This document shows positions 1 through 10,295 of a stretch of DNA of 64,000 nucleotides, one piece after another. This stretch comes from Trichobilharzia regenti. Taxonomy: Eukaryota; Platyhelminthes; Trematoda; Strigeidida; Schistosomatidae. Within the stretch, counting starts at the first letter, position 1. The number at the start of each line of letters is the position of its first letter. Location: the NCBI GenBank assembly GCA_944472135.2, contig OX235270.1, positions 82,717,168 through 82,781,167 on the forward strand, in the 5' to 3' direction. The notes beneath the pieces are model-generated. The model did no database searches, was not told where the DNA came from, and saw nothing but the letters and a program-made list of their open reading frames with translations. Position numbers and translations under genes: made by a program.

Positions 1-633
1 CTGTACTTTTCTTTGTTGTTGTATTTCATCGCCAAAATAATCGACCGCTGGCGTTACTCTTCTCGAGTCATTCCGAAAACAATCACTGTGATAATCATTA
101 TCTTTTTGGTCCATAAGAAGCAAATGAGAATGTGTTGATTGACTAAATGAGCCGCATAGAGAATCGACATCAGATGTTGTAAATGCATCGTGTACATCCT
201 GCTGCAATTCACTACCTACTGAATAATGCTTTTGATGTATTGGCCGATGTTTTTTACTTTTCTGGTGTGAACGCTTCTTTTTGTCTTCTGATTCAGTGTG
301 TTTTAAGGTGTCTTCCTTTTCACTTTCACTTTGAAATATTGTCGCACTATTATGGATGGCATTATCATTTTCAGAGCATGGTTCTGAACTTTTATCCCCT
401 GACTTACGAGAATTGAACATCATTTCAGAACCGGAATGATCTGAACGCGTACCACGTGATGATTGTTTCTGAGATGAATGACGTCTTTTAGACGATGATA
501 TCTCTGGAGTGAAATTTTGTGTTGATATCTTGCTTCCCATATCACCACCTGGAAGGTTCTTATCTGAAGAACCACTCGCAGTGGTCTGTGCTGTTGTAGC
601 ATGATCACCAAATAGGTGTTTCGATGGTGAACT
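1..633 (-). CDS. MLLT1/MLLT3-like: AF9/ENL-like YEATS protein, Ser/Lys-rich tail exon (partial)
   Basis: This exon follows a splice acceptor (ccgcag) at 634-639 and is open for 211 codons to the window edge, where the gene continues. It enters in phase 0, matching the phase-0 donor of the exon at 6500-7276. The protein is low complexity: Ser, Lys, His and acidic residues, with basic patches such as KRRHSS and KSKKHR. No fold is visible. AF9/ENL proteins have exactly such a long disordered linker between the N-terminal YEATS domain and a C-terminal AHD that binds AF4/DOT1L-type partners; the AHD, if present, lies beyond position 1. The exon assignment rests on strand, phase and composition rather than on a recognisable domain here. 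Short plus-strand ORFs at 183-416 and elsewhere in this interval are antisense shadows. Confidence 0.75.
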
Positions 634-1212
634 CTGCGGTAAAGATTGAAAAAATATGTATATATGTAGAAGTGGAGGCGCTTTAAAGAGTTCACACTCT
701 CAAATTCTCTCACTACTTAGAAATACAAATAGAGTAGAGCATGATTAGTTGAAGCGTCTTTTATGCTAACCTCCAAATACAGACAAAGTTTACCGGTAAA
801 GCTATTGGAAATAATTTTAACACAACAGACTGATATTCTATGTTACTGAGTATAGCCGAAATTGATTTTAAATAGCGAATTCCTTAATAGGCTACTACTC
901 TTTACTTTCAAACTCCACCAAATACCAAATCAACTTTGAACCACTATGCTTCGTCATTACATTAGGATCCTCAGTAGCGTGCTTAGCCAGTTTACCAGGC
1001 AACAACAAACGAACAGTTGTCTGAAACTTGAGGCGTAAAATTGTTGACATTTTCTTGTAGTGAGACTCATTTTTATAACACAAATGACTAAATATTAATG
1101 CAGTCAAGACTAAAGCCGAATGAATGATTATTGCGCAAGGTGACAACGCATGACTGAACCTGAGAACTACACTACAGTAGATATTGTAACCCAACTTATC
1201 AGACTTTAAAGG
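634..1212. other. AF9/ENL intron sequence, no feature recognised
   Basis: AT-rich intronic sequence between the tail exon and the hammerhead SINE. A minus-strand ORF at 895-1194 has no recognisable motif and is probably chance. Confidence 0.5.
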
Positions 1213-1444
1213 TAATTTTCTATAGTTTGGCTTGTAAGAATTAGTTTTGTTTTCACGAGTTGATCACGGATTGATATCAGTTAGAGAACCATTGAAAACC
1301 AGGGAGTACTGGACAGCTGCTGTTTCATCCTAGTTTTGGAATCATCGGCAGTACGCACTCACTGGGATTCGAACCCAGGACCTTCCGGTTACAAGGCAAG
1401 CTCGTATACATACTAACCCTTACAAACCAAACTATAGAAAATTA
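1213..1444 (-). mobile_element. tRNA-headed SINE with hammerhead ribozyme, flanked by 26-nt inverted repeats
   Basis: On the minus strand this reads: a tRNA-like head with a perfect box B (GGTTCGAATCC) in a T-arm stem CTGGG/CCCAG, then a hammerhead ribozyme (1306-1354), then a short tail. The ends are inverted repeats, 1213-1238 and 1419-1444, 26 nt with one mismatch (core CTATAGTTTGG). Schistosomes are known to carry SINEs (the Sm-alpha type) that combine a Pol III tRNA-like promoter with a hammerhead; this matches that layout. Box A is weak. The inverted-repeat ends are not something I know for that family. Confidence 0.75.
1306..1354 (-). ncRNA. Type I hammerhead ribozyme motif
   Basis: In 5'-3' order on the minus strand: stem I GTACTG, core CCGATGA (consensus CUGAUGA with U to C at the second position), stem II TTCC-loop-GGAT (one T/T mismatch), GAAA, stem III ACAG-loop-CTGT, cleavage triplet GTC, and closing stem I CAGTAC. 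All core parts are in the right order and stem I is a perfect 6-bp pair. The core U to C change probably lowers or abolishes self-cleavage in this copy. Confidence 0.75.
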
Positions 1445-1950
1445 ATCTGATGCTCGCTAGTGACTTGCTACAGGATGGAGTTTCCTGGAGTTCTAGTGAG
1501 AAGTCGTGACCAGTGAGTTCCAATTAGATGTCACGTGTGTGGATGGATGTCCCACCAACGGCAATGGTTGGGGTCGCGCTAAATCACGAATTGCTCGAAG
1601 TTAGAATTCATGAGCCATTTAAAGATAATTAAAAGTGAGATATAATGATCGCTAAAGAGGCAAATATTAAAGTGAACTTAAAATATACTTCCACAATGAA
1701 AATTAAAAATTCAAATACAGCTGTTCAGAAAAATCCCAAAGAGCCTAAGGACTCTAAGAGGACGAGAGGCGAAGTGGAGGAATAGAATGATGGAGTTCTG
1801 ATTACAGAGGATGCATGATAGTTCTTGATACGAAAGATATATTCTTTTAATGATGGCAAAAGTTTGAACAGCACAAACTAACCATTTATTTTCATTTCAC
1901 TCTATAACAAGTGAAATAAGGCTACTATAAAGCCTTGTTGAACTCTTAAA
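1445..1950. other. AF9/ENL intron, no feature recognised
   Basis: No coding frame or known repeat was recognised between the hammerhead SINE and the Penelope-associated repeat. Confidence 0.4.
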
Positions 1951-2107
1951 ATGGTGACAAATTCGCATTTGTAAACAAGTCCTATTGGTCAATTATAGAT
2001 AAGATTTTATTTTGATAAATCACACAGTGTTATACAGGAATATTAACTGATGACCTTTCGAGCATAAACTATTACTCACAATCATATAAAGTCACTCACA
2101 CAACTTT
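1951..2107 (-). repeat. Dispersed repeat A, copy 1 (Penelope-associated)
   Basis: This is a reverse-orientation copy of a repeat also seen at 6110-6285, 8155-8300, 19747-19890 and 24670-24865. Shared blocks include GCTCGAAA(C/G)GTCAT, CACTGTGTGATTTATCAAAA and TAAAATCTTA. Two other copies adjoin Penelope-like coding relics, so it is probably a Penelope terminal sequence. This copy is inverted relative to the coding relic just downstream. Confidence 0.6.
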
Positions 2108-2205
2108 TTTGTTCATTTATATACATGAGTGGAATTGATTAGACATTTGAATAGAAATCAATATAGGATAATGTACATTCAGAAATAATAATATGAGTGT
2201 TACTG

Positions 2206-2500
2206 ATCAATGAATGAATGAACGCCCTTCGTAGGATTCTCAATAAAGCAGGAATTAGGGTGGCATTCAAACCTATAAACTCACTCAGAGACAAGCTCTA
2301 TAGGCTAAAAGACCCGGTGGACCCAATTACACAAAATAATATAATTTATAAAATACCTTCTAATGACTGTTAGGTCAAAGGTCAAACTAGTAAATCAAGA
2401 GTAGTGAGATTGTCTGAACATAAGGATTTAGCTAAGGTTAGAATGATTGATCCCACCGAGATAAGTAGTGTGGAAAAAACTCAGCTATAGTACTGCATGC
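2206..2500 (+). pseudogene. Penelope-like element relic: C-terminal GIY-YIG endonuclease region
   Basis: A frame here reads LRRILNKAGIRVAFKPINS, then LRDKLYRLKDPVDPITQNNI and IYKIPSNDC, a stop, and GQTSKSRVVRLSEHKDLA. This is the segment that leads into and forms the GIY-YIG nuclease of Penelope-like elements, where CPCxYVGQTSKxLxTRLxEHK is typical. It is homologous to the piece at 28290-28600. The stop in the Y-(V/I)-G segment makes it non-functional. The rest of the element (repeat A) resumes at about 6110, after the RTE insertion. Confidence 0.7.
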
Positions 2501-2693
2501 ATTAACACACAACCAAACAATGTGGTGGGTGGGATAGATTCAAAATTCTAAAAAGTAATACAGGTAGGTGGAGAGAGATTGATTATGTAATCCTGGTTCA
2601 TGGAGTCTACACCTAACACATGCAACAGAAATAACTCAACGCAAATACCAGAGATGTTATTATTATTATTACCAGTCACATCAAAGGAGGATA

Positions 2694-4186
2694 ATGAATA
2701 ATGTTAAAATGTATTCAACTAAAAACGACGAAAGCCAAAAAACCACCACCGATAGTCTCCTAAAGCCACGCCACCAATTTCATATAGGAGCATTTAATGT
2801 TAGGACACTTTGCCAAATAGGACAACAAGCATCACTAGCTAAGACCCTGGCATCTCGAGCCATTGATGTATGTTGTGTTTCAGAAACACGCATACAAGAC
2901 CCAAGTGTGGTTATTCACCTAACCCCACCTGGCCAACAGGATGAATCTTCAAAATTCACCTTGAGGGTGTCAGGAGATGCCACAGCTAGTTCACGAGGAT
3001 TAGCTGGCGTAGGGATAGCTTGAGTACTAGGGCAGAAAAGACATTGCTTGACTGGATCCCGGTAGATAGCCGAATGTGTGCTGTCCGTCTGAACGGATCA
3101 GTAAGAAGGAGAAAGGACTGCACTACTCGCCGATGCCTTTTCGTAATCTCCGCCTACGCCCCCACTGACTGCAGTTCGGATGAAACGAAGGATGAGTTCT
3201 ACCAAAAGCTGTCTAGTTTGGTGAGAAAGGCTAAACGCTCAGATATAGTCGTTCTAGCTGGTGACTTTAACGCTCAAGTAGGGAAATTGTGTCAATCTGA
3301 GAAGGATGTCGGTGGCACCTATGGAGTTCCGTGCCAGCGAACCGACAACGGTGACCGTCTCCTACAGTTCTGTTCAGATAATCATTTGTTTCTTGTAAGC
3401 ACTAACTTTAAACACAAGGAGAGACACTGTTTAACCTGGCGACCCCCATCATCAAACCAACGCTGGACACAAATAGACCACATAGCAATAAGCTATCGTT
3501 GGCGTGGGTCGGTAGGAGATTGTCGCTCCTTCTGGAACACGTGTGTAGATACCGATCACGCACTGGTCCGGGCTCGTGTGTGCTTACGACTGAACGGACG
3601 TAGGAAACAGCTGGCGGTAAAACCATCACGTCCCCAGCTCGATCAGGAAACTAAATCCCTATTTGAGGAAGAACTAGCTAAACGCATATCTGTGTTCGAC
3701 AGCTGTGCTCACCCTGGAGAAGCCTGGAAGAATATTCAGTCAGCTATAGATACAGCTGTAAAAGCTGTGAATAAGGCAAATCCAAAGGTGAGTAAAAACC
3801 ACTGGATTTCGACTGCCTCATCCGAACTGATAGATGCTAGAAGACTTATTCCGGCGAGCTCCGAATTCAATGAGGAGCGAAAGCTGCACAAAAGGAAACT
3901 TACTAAAAGTCTCCGCAAGGACCGTGAACAGTGGTGGGTGACAAAGGCGAAAGAGATGGAAAAAGCATCGGCGATAGGCAACACTAGGCAACTCTTTAGA
4001 CTCATCACAGAATCGGGTGGGAGAAGGCAATTCATAAGTGAGACTATTTCTGAGAAAAATGGCTCCTTAATTAGCTCTCAGGATAGACGCCTTGAACGCT
4101 GGAAAGAACACTTTGAGGAACAATTTAACTTGCCTACAGCCACACTGAACCTCCCCGCCATCCACACACACCCGAATGGGATATAG
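2694..4186 (+). pseudogene. RTE endonuclease (EEP family), frameshifted
   Basis: This is the N-terminal half of the RTE polyprotein. Reading starts at 2694 (MNNVKMYS) and runs to a frame break near 3019, where copy 2 has one extra T; it then continues at 3020 in another frame. Motifs of the exonuclease-endonuclease-phosphatase fold are visible: FNVRTLC near the start, SETRIQD, VVLAGDFNAQVG, WRPPSSNQRWTQIDHIAIS and DTDHALVRARV (the catalytic DH). The enzyme nicks target DNA to prime reverse transcription. A second one-base loss near 4170 (again relative to copy 2) ends the frame at 4186. Apart from these two indels the frame is intact, so the copy is fairly young. Confidence 0.85.
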
Positions 4187-4233
4187 ACACTGGTCCGCCG
4201 TCTGTAGGTGAGGTTACAAAAGCTATCAGTAAT

Positions 4234-5763
4234 TTGAAACGAGGCAAAGCGGCAGGACCCGACGGAATTATTCCGGAGGTGTTTAAATATGGGGGTGACA
4301 TACTAGTTTGTAGATTAACTGAGGTACTAGGCAAAGTCTGGGAATCAGAGACAGTGCCATCAGACTGGGGTAAGTCACTTATTATACCGATATTCAAGAA
4401 GGGAAACAAGTCCTCGTGTGATAATCATAGGGGGATCAGCCTAACGAACATAGTCTCTAAAATCCTAGGCTCAGTAATCATGCATAGACTAAGCAGAACT
4501 CGGGAGGAACAGACAAGGGAAAATCAAGCAGGCTTTAGACCAGGTAGAGGGTGCATAGATCATATCTTCACTCTTCGACAGATTCTAGAACATAGACACA
4601 CTTTTCGGCGTCCAACAATTGTCATATTTCTTGACTTGAAGGCGGCCTTCGACTCCGTGGATCGAAAGGTACTATGGCAATGTCTGACTGTGAAGGGAGT
4701 GCCAAGAAAGTACATTGCACTAATCAAGGCACTCTATTCAAACTCACGTAGTCGTGTAAGGGCTTATGGGGAATTGTCATCTGAATTGGTAACAACCAGT
4801 GGTGTCCGACAGGGATGTCCACTTTCCCCATTTCTGTTTAACTTCATCATAGATATGCTAATGGAAGTATCCTTAACTGAACGTAGTGACTTAGGAATCG
4901 ACTTGTTACCAGGGAATAATCTTATGGACTTAGAATATGCAGATGACATAGTCCTGTTAGGGGAGGATGCTGACAAAATGCAGAGTCTTCTGAACACCTT
5001 GAGCAGCAATCTTCGTATGTTTGGCATGCGATTCGCCCCTGCAAAATGTAAGATGCTGCTACAGGACTGGACCACGTCAACCCCTAACTTAGTGATAGGG
5101 AGTGAAGTGATAGAACATGTTGACCACTTCACCTACTTGGGAAGTTGTATTAGCACCAACGGACTGATTGGCGATGAAATCTCAGCACGGATCCGAAAAG
5201 CTCGAGCTGCTTTCGCTGACTTACACCATCTCTGGCGTAGGCGTGACATCCGGTTATCAACCAAGGGACGTGTGTACTGCTCATCAGTTCGCTCCGTCCT
5301 TCTCTATGGCTCTGAAACATGGCCAATACGCGTTGAAGACATGAAAAGGTTGACTGCTTTCGATCATAGATGTCTGCGATCTCTGTCTCACGTTAGGTGG
5401 TTTCACAAGATAAGTAATGTTGACGTTAGGCGTAGAGTGTTGGGCAAAGAGGGAAAATCAATCGACGAGGCTATAAAGTTACATAGACTAAGATGGCTAG
5501 GTCACGTGCTGCGCATGCCTAACCACCGCCTCCCCCGACGGGCATTGCTAGCTGATATAGGTTCAGGTTGGAAAAGAGCCAGTGGTGGCCAAACAAAAAC
5601 ATGGCATCAATCCATGAAATCCTTGACAGTTAAACTGAGTCAGGTAGGGAGATGCAGACTCCCGGGTTGGGGCCCTCGGGACTCTAGGAATCAATGGCTG
5701 GAGACAATAGGTGACATGGCTCAAAATCGTTGTCAATGGCGCAGATGTATTCAGTCTCTGTAA
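4234..5763 (+). pseudogene. RTE reverse transcriptase, 509-codon open frame
   Basis: This is an uninterrupted RT frame downstream of the second frameshift. In order: GKAAGPDG (RT0), NHRGISLTNIVSK, AGFRPGRGCIDHIFTLRQ, FLDLKAAFDSVD (catalytic Asp, about residue 132), SGVRQGCPLSPFLFN, LEYADDIVLLGEDAD (catalytic YADD, about residue 235) and a C-terminal region with the Trp/Arg-rich [15 protein letters not shown] motif usual in RTE elements. No RNase H domain is visible, as expected for the clade. The ATG at 4234 is just the first Met after the break, not a true start. All catalytic residues are kept, but without the endonuclease in frame this copy cannot act alone. Confidence 0.85.
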
Positions 5764-6109
5764 TCTTTCATATTCCTTTCTACCATTACCCATTCTGTTT
5801 CACTCTTATACTTGTCAAACTCTATTGATTCTCTTCACTCATCTTCTTGTCTACCTCTGTGTGCTATTTGGAACGTGGCAACTCGAACTGCTGCACTTCG
5901 GTGCCAAGTTCTATGTTGAATCCAGACAGACATTCACATCATAACATTCTAAAAAGTTACTTATTTTTTACTATAAAAACATCTTATATCCCATCTGATT
6001 GTATTTTATTAATTACGCTGATGTTATTGCCGAGTGTACTTTATCTTATATTGATTTTTGTTTAGATATCTAATCAGTTTTTACTCATGTATATAAATGA
6101 TGCAAAACG

Positions 6110-6285
6110 TTGTGTAAGTGACTTGATATGATTATGAGTGGCAATAGTTTGTGCTCGAAACGTCATTATCGTTAAATATTCCTGCACAACACTGTGTGAT
6201 TTATCAAAATAAAATCTTAGCTGTAATGGACTTATACTCTACCACAGTGCCCAAGTTTTATACTTATATCAATAAGTGCTATGGG
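6110..6285 (+). repeat. Dispersed repeat A, copy 2 (Penelope-associated)
   Basis: Contains TGTGCTCGAAACGTCATTAT, CACTGTGTGATTTATCAAAA and CCACAGTGCCCAAGTTTTAT. It follows the RTE insertion and is probably the 3' remainder of the Penelope relic at 2206. Confidence 0.6.
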
Positions 6286-6499
6286 TGTTACTGGTGACTC
6301 AAACAACCTAGTGATAGAATTTGGATCTCAGAAGGAATACAAGTACCCCGAAGAATATAGACGACTAAATTGATGTATGCTAACAAGTATAAAGGCTGGA
6401 TGAAGAAAATTCTACTAGTTCACCTTCAGTGTTTCATAAATGAAAAATAAATTAGGTAACTAGGTCAATTTATAAATAAATGGATTATAGTACGTTTAC

Positions 6500-7276
6500 C
6501 TTTGAACTTTTGTTACGACGTTCTTTCTTGGCTTCCTTTTTATGTTTTTTTCTTTCCAACTTTTCATTAGTAATTTCGTCATCAAGTGGATGTGATGATG
6601 AAACTGAGAGTTGACTCCCACAACTTGATCGGGATAATTTTAAGACAATACGTTGTTTTGGAGCAGGATTATCTTGTTGATTAGAATCGATCACATAAGT
6701 CATCTTAGTTGGATCGGACTTAGATGATTTTTCTACAGGTACTTCGTCGTTCGTTCTTTCACAACGCTCTGCAACAGGAGATTTTCGACTTTCGTAGGAA
6801 TGGCGGTGCTCTACAACATCATCATCACTGTGTTCATTTAGGCTAGATCTTGATGGACTCAAACGTGACGACCATGTAGATGGATCAGGCGAAAGCGGAT
6901 GACTTTCTTCAGGGCTATTTATATTTGTAGTTGTGGGTGGTTGGATGGGAGGTGGTGGCGGTGAAATTACCGGTGCCCAATTTTGACTTTGTTGTGCTTT
7001 CTCCAATAATAATTGAGCTTCATGTAATAGTTGTAGTTTCTTTTTATGCTTCTGTGGTAGTGGTTGATTTGTCTGTAAACGATCAGAAGAGGAGGATGAT
7101 GAAGATACCTGTAAATTCTGATTAATATCTGAGTCCAAGAGAAAATTATGATCTTCATGTGATTTTTTGACTAATTCATTACGCATTGCCTGATAATTCA
7201 AACCATAATCGAATGCTTTCTCATTTGTTCCAGACTCATTCATTTTCCCTTTACTTGTTGAAGCAGATGATTTATC
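6500..7276 (-). CDS. MLLT1/MLLT3-like: AF9/ENL-like YEATS protein, disordered linker exon
   Basis: This is an internal exon of 777 nt (259 codons), phase 0 at both ends. The acceptor is ttattag just above 7276 and the donor is AAAG|gtaaac below 6500. The peptide has a helical Gln/Leu stretch (KLQLLHEAQLLLEKAQ), a proline run (SPPPPPIQPP), Ser/Asp-rich segments, the motif QRIVLKLSRSS, and a strongly basic end (ERKKHKKEAKKERRNK) that looks like a nuclear localisation or nucleic-acid-binding patch. An ATG sits at 7243, but the open frame continues 11 codons upstream to the splice acceptor, so this is not a start. Poly-Ser, Pro and Lys composition fits the linker of AF9/ENL proteins. It is not diagnostic on its own; the link to the YEATS exons comes from matching phases and strand. 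Confidence 0.8.
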
Positions 7277-8154
7277 CTAATAAGATATAAAAGAATTTGA
7301 AAAACAACAGAATGTATAAAGCACGATATTTCTAAAGATACTAAGTTAGCAAATATTGAACGTCAAAAATATGATAACAGGTTGTAGATTATGTAATCTT
7401 AAGGCCTAAAACACAACCACTGAACGCAGGATACTTGAAATCATAGCATTAATCATCTGTGATAAAAGATCATCAGTGAAACGACAAGAAAGAAAGATAC
7501 CCGTTGAGGTACCCACTGCAGACAGAAGTGAATTTAAACGAACAAGTTACCACTTAATCAATTACCTACCATTACAGGAAACACAAAATATGAATAGAAA
7601 GCGACACATTAGACTAGATAGCAAAATATGAAAAAACTGGACTCTGCTGAATTCAAAAAGATCTGTAGCTAACTTTTTTGGCTTATATTCCACCCAGCCC
7701 CACGTCTTACTGATGAAGTAATACGCTGATAACCTCCTCTTCTTCGGATATAGGATAACATAATCTGCTTGTGGAGATAAACTACTGCATAGTTCTCTTC
7801 ACTGCCTAAAAACACTTTTTGATGAATTCACGAGGACAGTCAAGCATCGTAAACATCTTATGTGGGTAGTTTGTGTGGTGCTGCACATTACAAAATCTAC
7901 CATACAAGATGAAAAATAAATGCAGTTCAAAAACTGACTGTAAAAACCATGCACAGCACCACCTTGCACACACTAGTTTTATGTCACCTATAGGATTCAC
8001 AAACACCAACTGTCAGTAACGAAGACACAAGGCTTATTCCTTGATTTCAAGGCATGAACAGAGCTGTTAAATACAACTTCAACTGGGAAAATCATGTTAT
8101 CTTACAGCATGCAAAGTCGCAGGTAAAAAAAGAATCCCTAGAAGCATGAAACTG
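7277..8154. other. AF9/ENL intron, no feature recognised
   Basis: AT-rich intronic sequence; no motif-bearing frame or known repeat was recognised. The minus ORF 7806-8009 has no visible family. Confidence 0.4.
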
Positions 8155-8300
8155 CGATCAACAGATATGACTATGAGCAATAATTTGTGCTCGAAACGTT
8201 ATTCAGTCATGAATACTATATCATTGTGCGTTATATAAGATAAACATATCTAATATAAAATTACATTCTGCCACAGTGTTCAAGTTCTACACTTGGACAA
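8155..8300 (+). repeat. Dispersed repeat A, copy 3
   Basis: Matches copies 1 and 2: TGAGCAATAATTTGTGCTCG, then AAACGTTATTCAGT, and CTGCCACAGTGTTCAAGTTC. It lies in the same AF9/ENL intron. Confidence 0.55.
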
Positions 8301-8972
8301 TTTATAGTCTGTTTAAGAATAAGAACAATCACCTGAAAATTAATCAACCCAGAGGATAAATAATGACATGATATCACATAAAGAGCAAGGAGTTGCACTA
8401 CATATGAGGAGTATTTCCAAACATGACTAATAAATCCATTAGTAAAGGCTATACACCACATAGTCAAGTGTTGTGTACTCGTCGAGTTGTTAGTTAGTCC
8501 TGACGCGAAAAGGGGAAATCAGAAGGCCACCATGTTCACGATGATACTTGTATTTTCCAACAAAGGAAATCGACTGTCACACAAGTGTGTGTAAAAAGTA
8601 TGCGGTCCAAGAGTATATATGAAAATGACTAATATACATGAGCCAATAAGATAGACAGTAGATTACCCTACCAACATCGGATTCTGATTGGTTGTAATGT
8701 CATGTGATAAAAAGGTCATACATTGTTTATTTAGTTAATGGACAGATAAAGCATATTGTCAGTTATAATGAAATATCGATCAATATGAATAGCAAAATAT
8801 ATCAGACTGTCAAAACAAAGTAGACATCATGTGACTACATATCACCAAGATAACTGTCAAGCTTACGGACCAAACAATAACACTTATAACGGAAATATAT
8901 AGGAATGGTAATAAAATTATGCAGCTAAAAAAACGGTGAAAATAAATGCAACCAGAAATACAAGACAATTAC
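8301..8972. other. AF9/ENL intron, no feature recognised
   Basis: Intronic AT-rich sequence between repeat A and the 138-nt exon; nothing recognised. Confidence 0.4.
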
Positions 8973-9110
8973 CTTGTGAACTGATTTTGTATTCGGTTGC
9001 AATTCTGGATAGAATGAAAATGGATGAAGTGACTCCAAATCAGAATACGACTGGATGGCCTGAACAATTTCATGGACGGTACATTGATTTGATGTTCGTG
9101 GTATAGCAAT
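8973..9110 (-). CDS. MLLT1/MLLT3-like: AF9/ENL-like YEATS protein, short internal exon
   Basis: This is a 138-nt exon, exactly 46 codons, phase 0 on both sides. It is bounded by acceptor aaaatag (above 9110) and donor CACAAG|gtaatt (below 8973). It reads IAIPRTSNQCTVHEIVQAIQ and continues through SYSDLESLHPFSFYPELQPN to SVHK with no stop. It joins the YEATS exon (phase-0 end at 11499) to the linker exon (phase-0 start at 7276) without disturbing the frame. No known motif is recognised. Splicing looks sound because both sites are near consensus and all three phases agree. It would be missed by a search for long Met-initiated ORFs. Confidence 0.7.
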
Positions 9111-10255
9111 CTATTTTGTAAAATGTTACAACGGAACTGAAGAAATATATACACATATATATATCATTGGATAAATTTAGCAAACAAAATCGAAGCCTAT
9201 CCAGTTTGCCTAGGCGACTGATCAGAGTAGATAAAAAATATGAAAACAAAATCATAGAGATAAAAGTATGATTATCAATACTGTTATTGATTGGAATAAA
9301 TAATTCTTTTTCTAAATGAATCCCTAAACGTAAACCATACAGAATGTGAACTTCTTTAGAATGTTTAATACAAATAAAGTTCTATAAGAGAAGTGAAATT
9401 TGTCGCATAAACAAATAACCTAATTGATATGTGTATGTGTGCTATTTAATTGCATTCAATGTAAACTAGTCACTGTTTACACAGTAAGTAAGCAAGTAAC
9501 GAGAATGTAATAGATCTTAAAAATCAGTAAACTAAAAATGTACAACATGTCAAATAAAGAACTATAAACTAGTTAATAATGATAACGAAAACAATATACT
9601 TCTTTTACAAATAGAGAACTGTTTCTGTATTATCGTAAGAGTATGCATTCTGAGATGAAATTACACCTCTAAACTGAGATCAAACAAAATGAGAACCGAT
9701 TACATTCACTATTTTTAAGATGTTACACATCTGAAATCATTGGTAATATCATATGATGAATACACATGGCCTAAATGACTGAAAGAGTTCCCAACAGCAA
9801 CAGTTCAAGTTGTCACACTTAAGACAAGAGATATATGCACAGGAACTGGGCATAAAATGAGAATATAATACATCTGAAAGTTCATAACCAGTGAATATAC
9901 ATCTGCGTCTAGATCACTCAGAAGCATATTATGCGCCTGTGTACACTAATTAAGCATAATTCACATCACATGTGAATTAAAAAGTCATCAGTCTATGGGA
10001 CTAACACTTTTCATAACTTCTCTTCAAAGCTCTACAGTTAAATATTTCACAGAGGCCATGCAAAATCCCAATAAAGTCCAAGCCTTGATATCAGTCAATG
10101 GCAAAATATATATATTCAACCCAGTATCAATAAAGAGAAATAGCAAATCGGGAAATTGATTAAGTAAACTTATTTAATATAAAATGATAAATACAGCTCA
10201 GAAATTGTTAACAAAGAGTTGGAGATTCGAAGCAGGAACATCATTCCCAAGATTT

Positions 10256-10295
<40 letters not shown>

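Larger units (their letters stand above)
2655..5945 (+). mobile_element. RTE-clade LINE (SR2-like), near full length, copy 1
   Basis: This element consists of an apurinic-type endonuclease followed by a reverse transcriptase, then a short 3' region ending near the block GCCAAGTTCTATGT...CAGACAGACA, which is shared with copy 2. A TTA microsatellite sits just before the 5' end. It lies in an AF9/ENL intron in the opposite orientation to the gene, and it splits a Penelope-like relic (2206-2500 from 6110-6285). It closely matches copy 2 (20.3-23.5 kb) in the endonuclease half but is clearly more diverged in the RT half. No target-site duplication was identified. Confidence 0.85.

Noticed and set aside
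183..713. Plus- and minus-strand ORFs 183-416 (+) and 420-713 (-)
   Set aside because: They overlap the tail exon of the AF9/ENL-like gene in other frames; the real frame is minus, open from 633 to the edge.
6110..8300. Possible hammerhead in repeat A (stem GAGCA/TGCTC followed by GAAAC)
   Set aside because: The CUGANGA core is missing before the stem in all copies examined, so only the GAAAC resembles a hammerhead.
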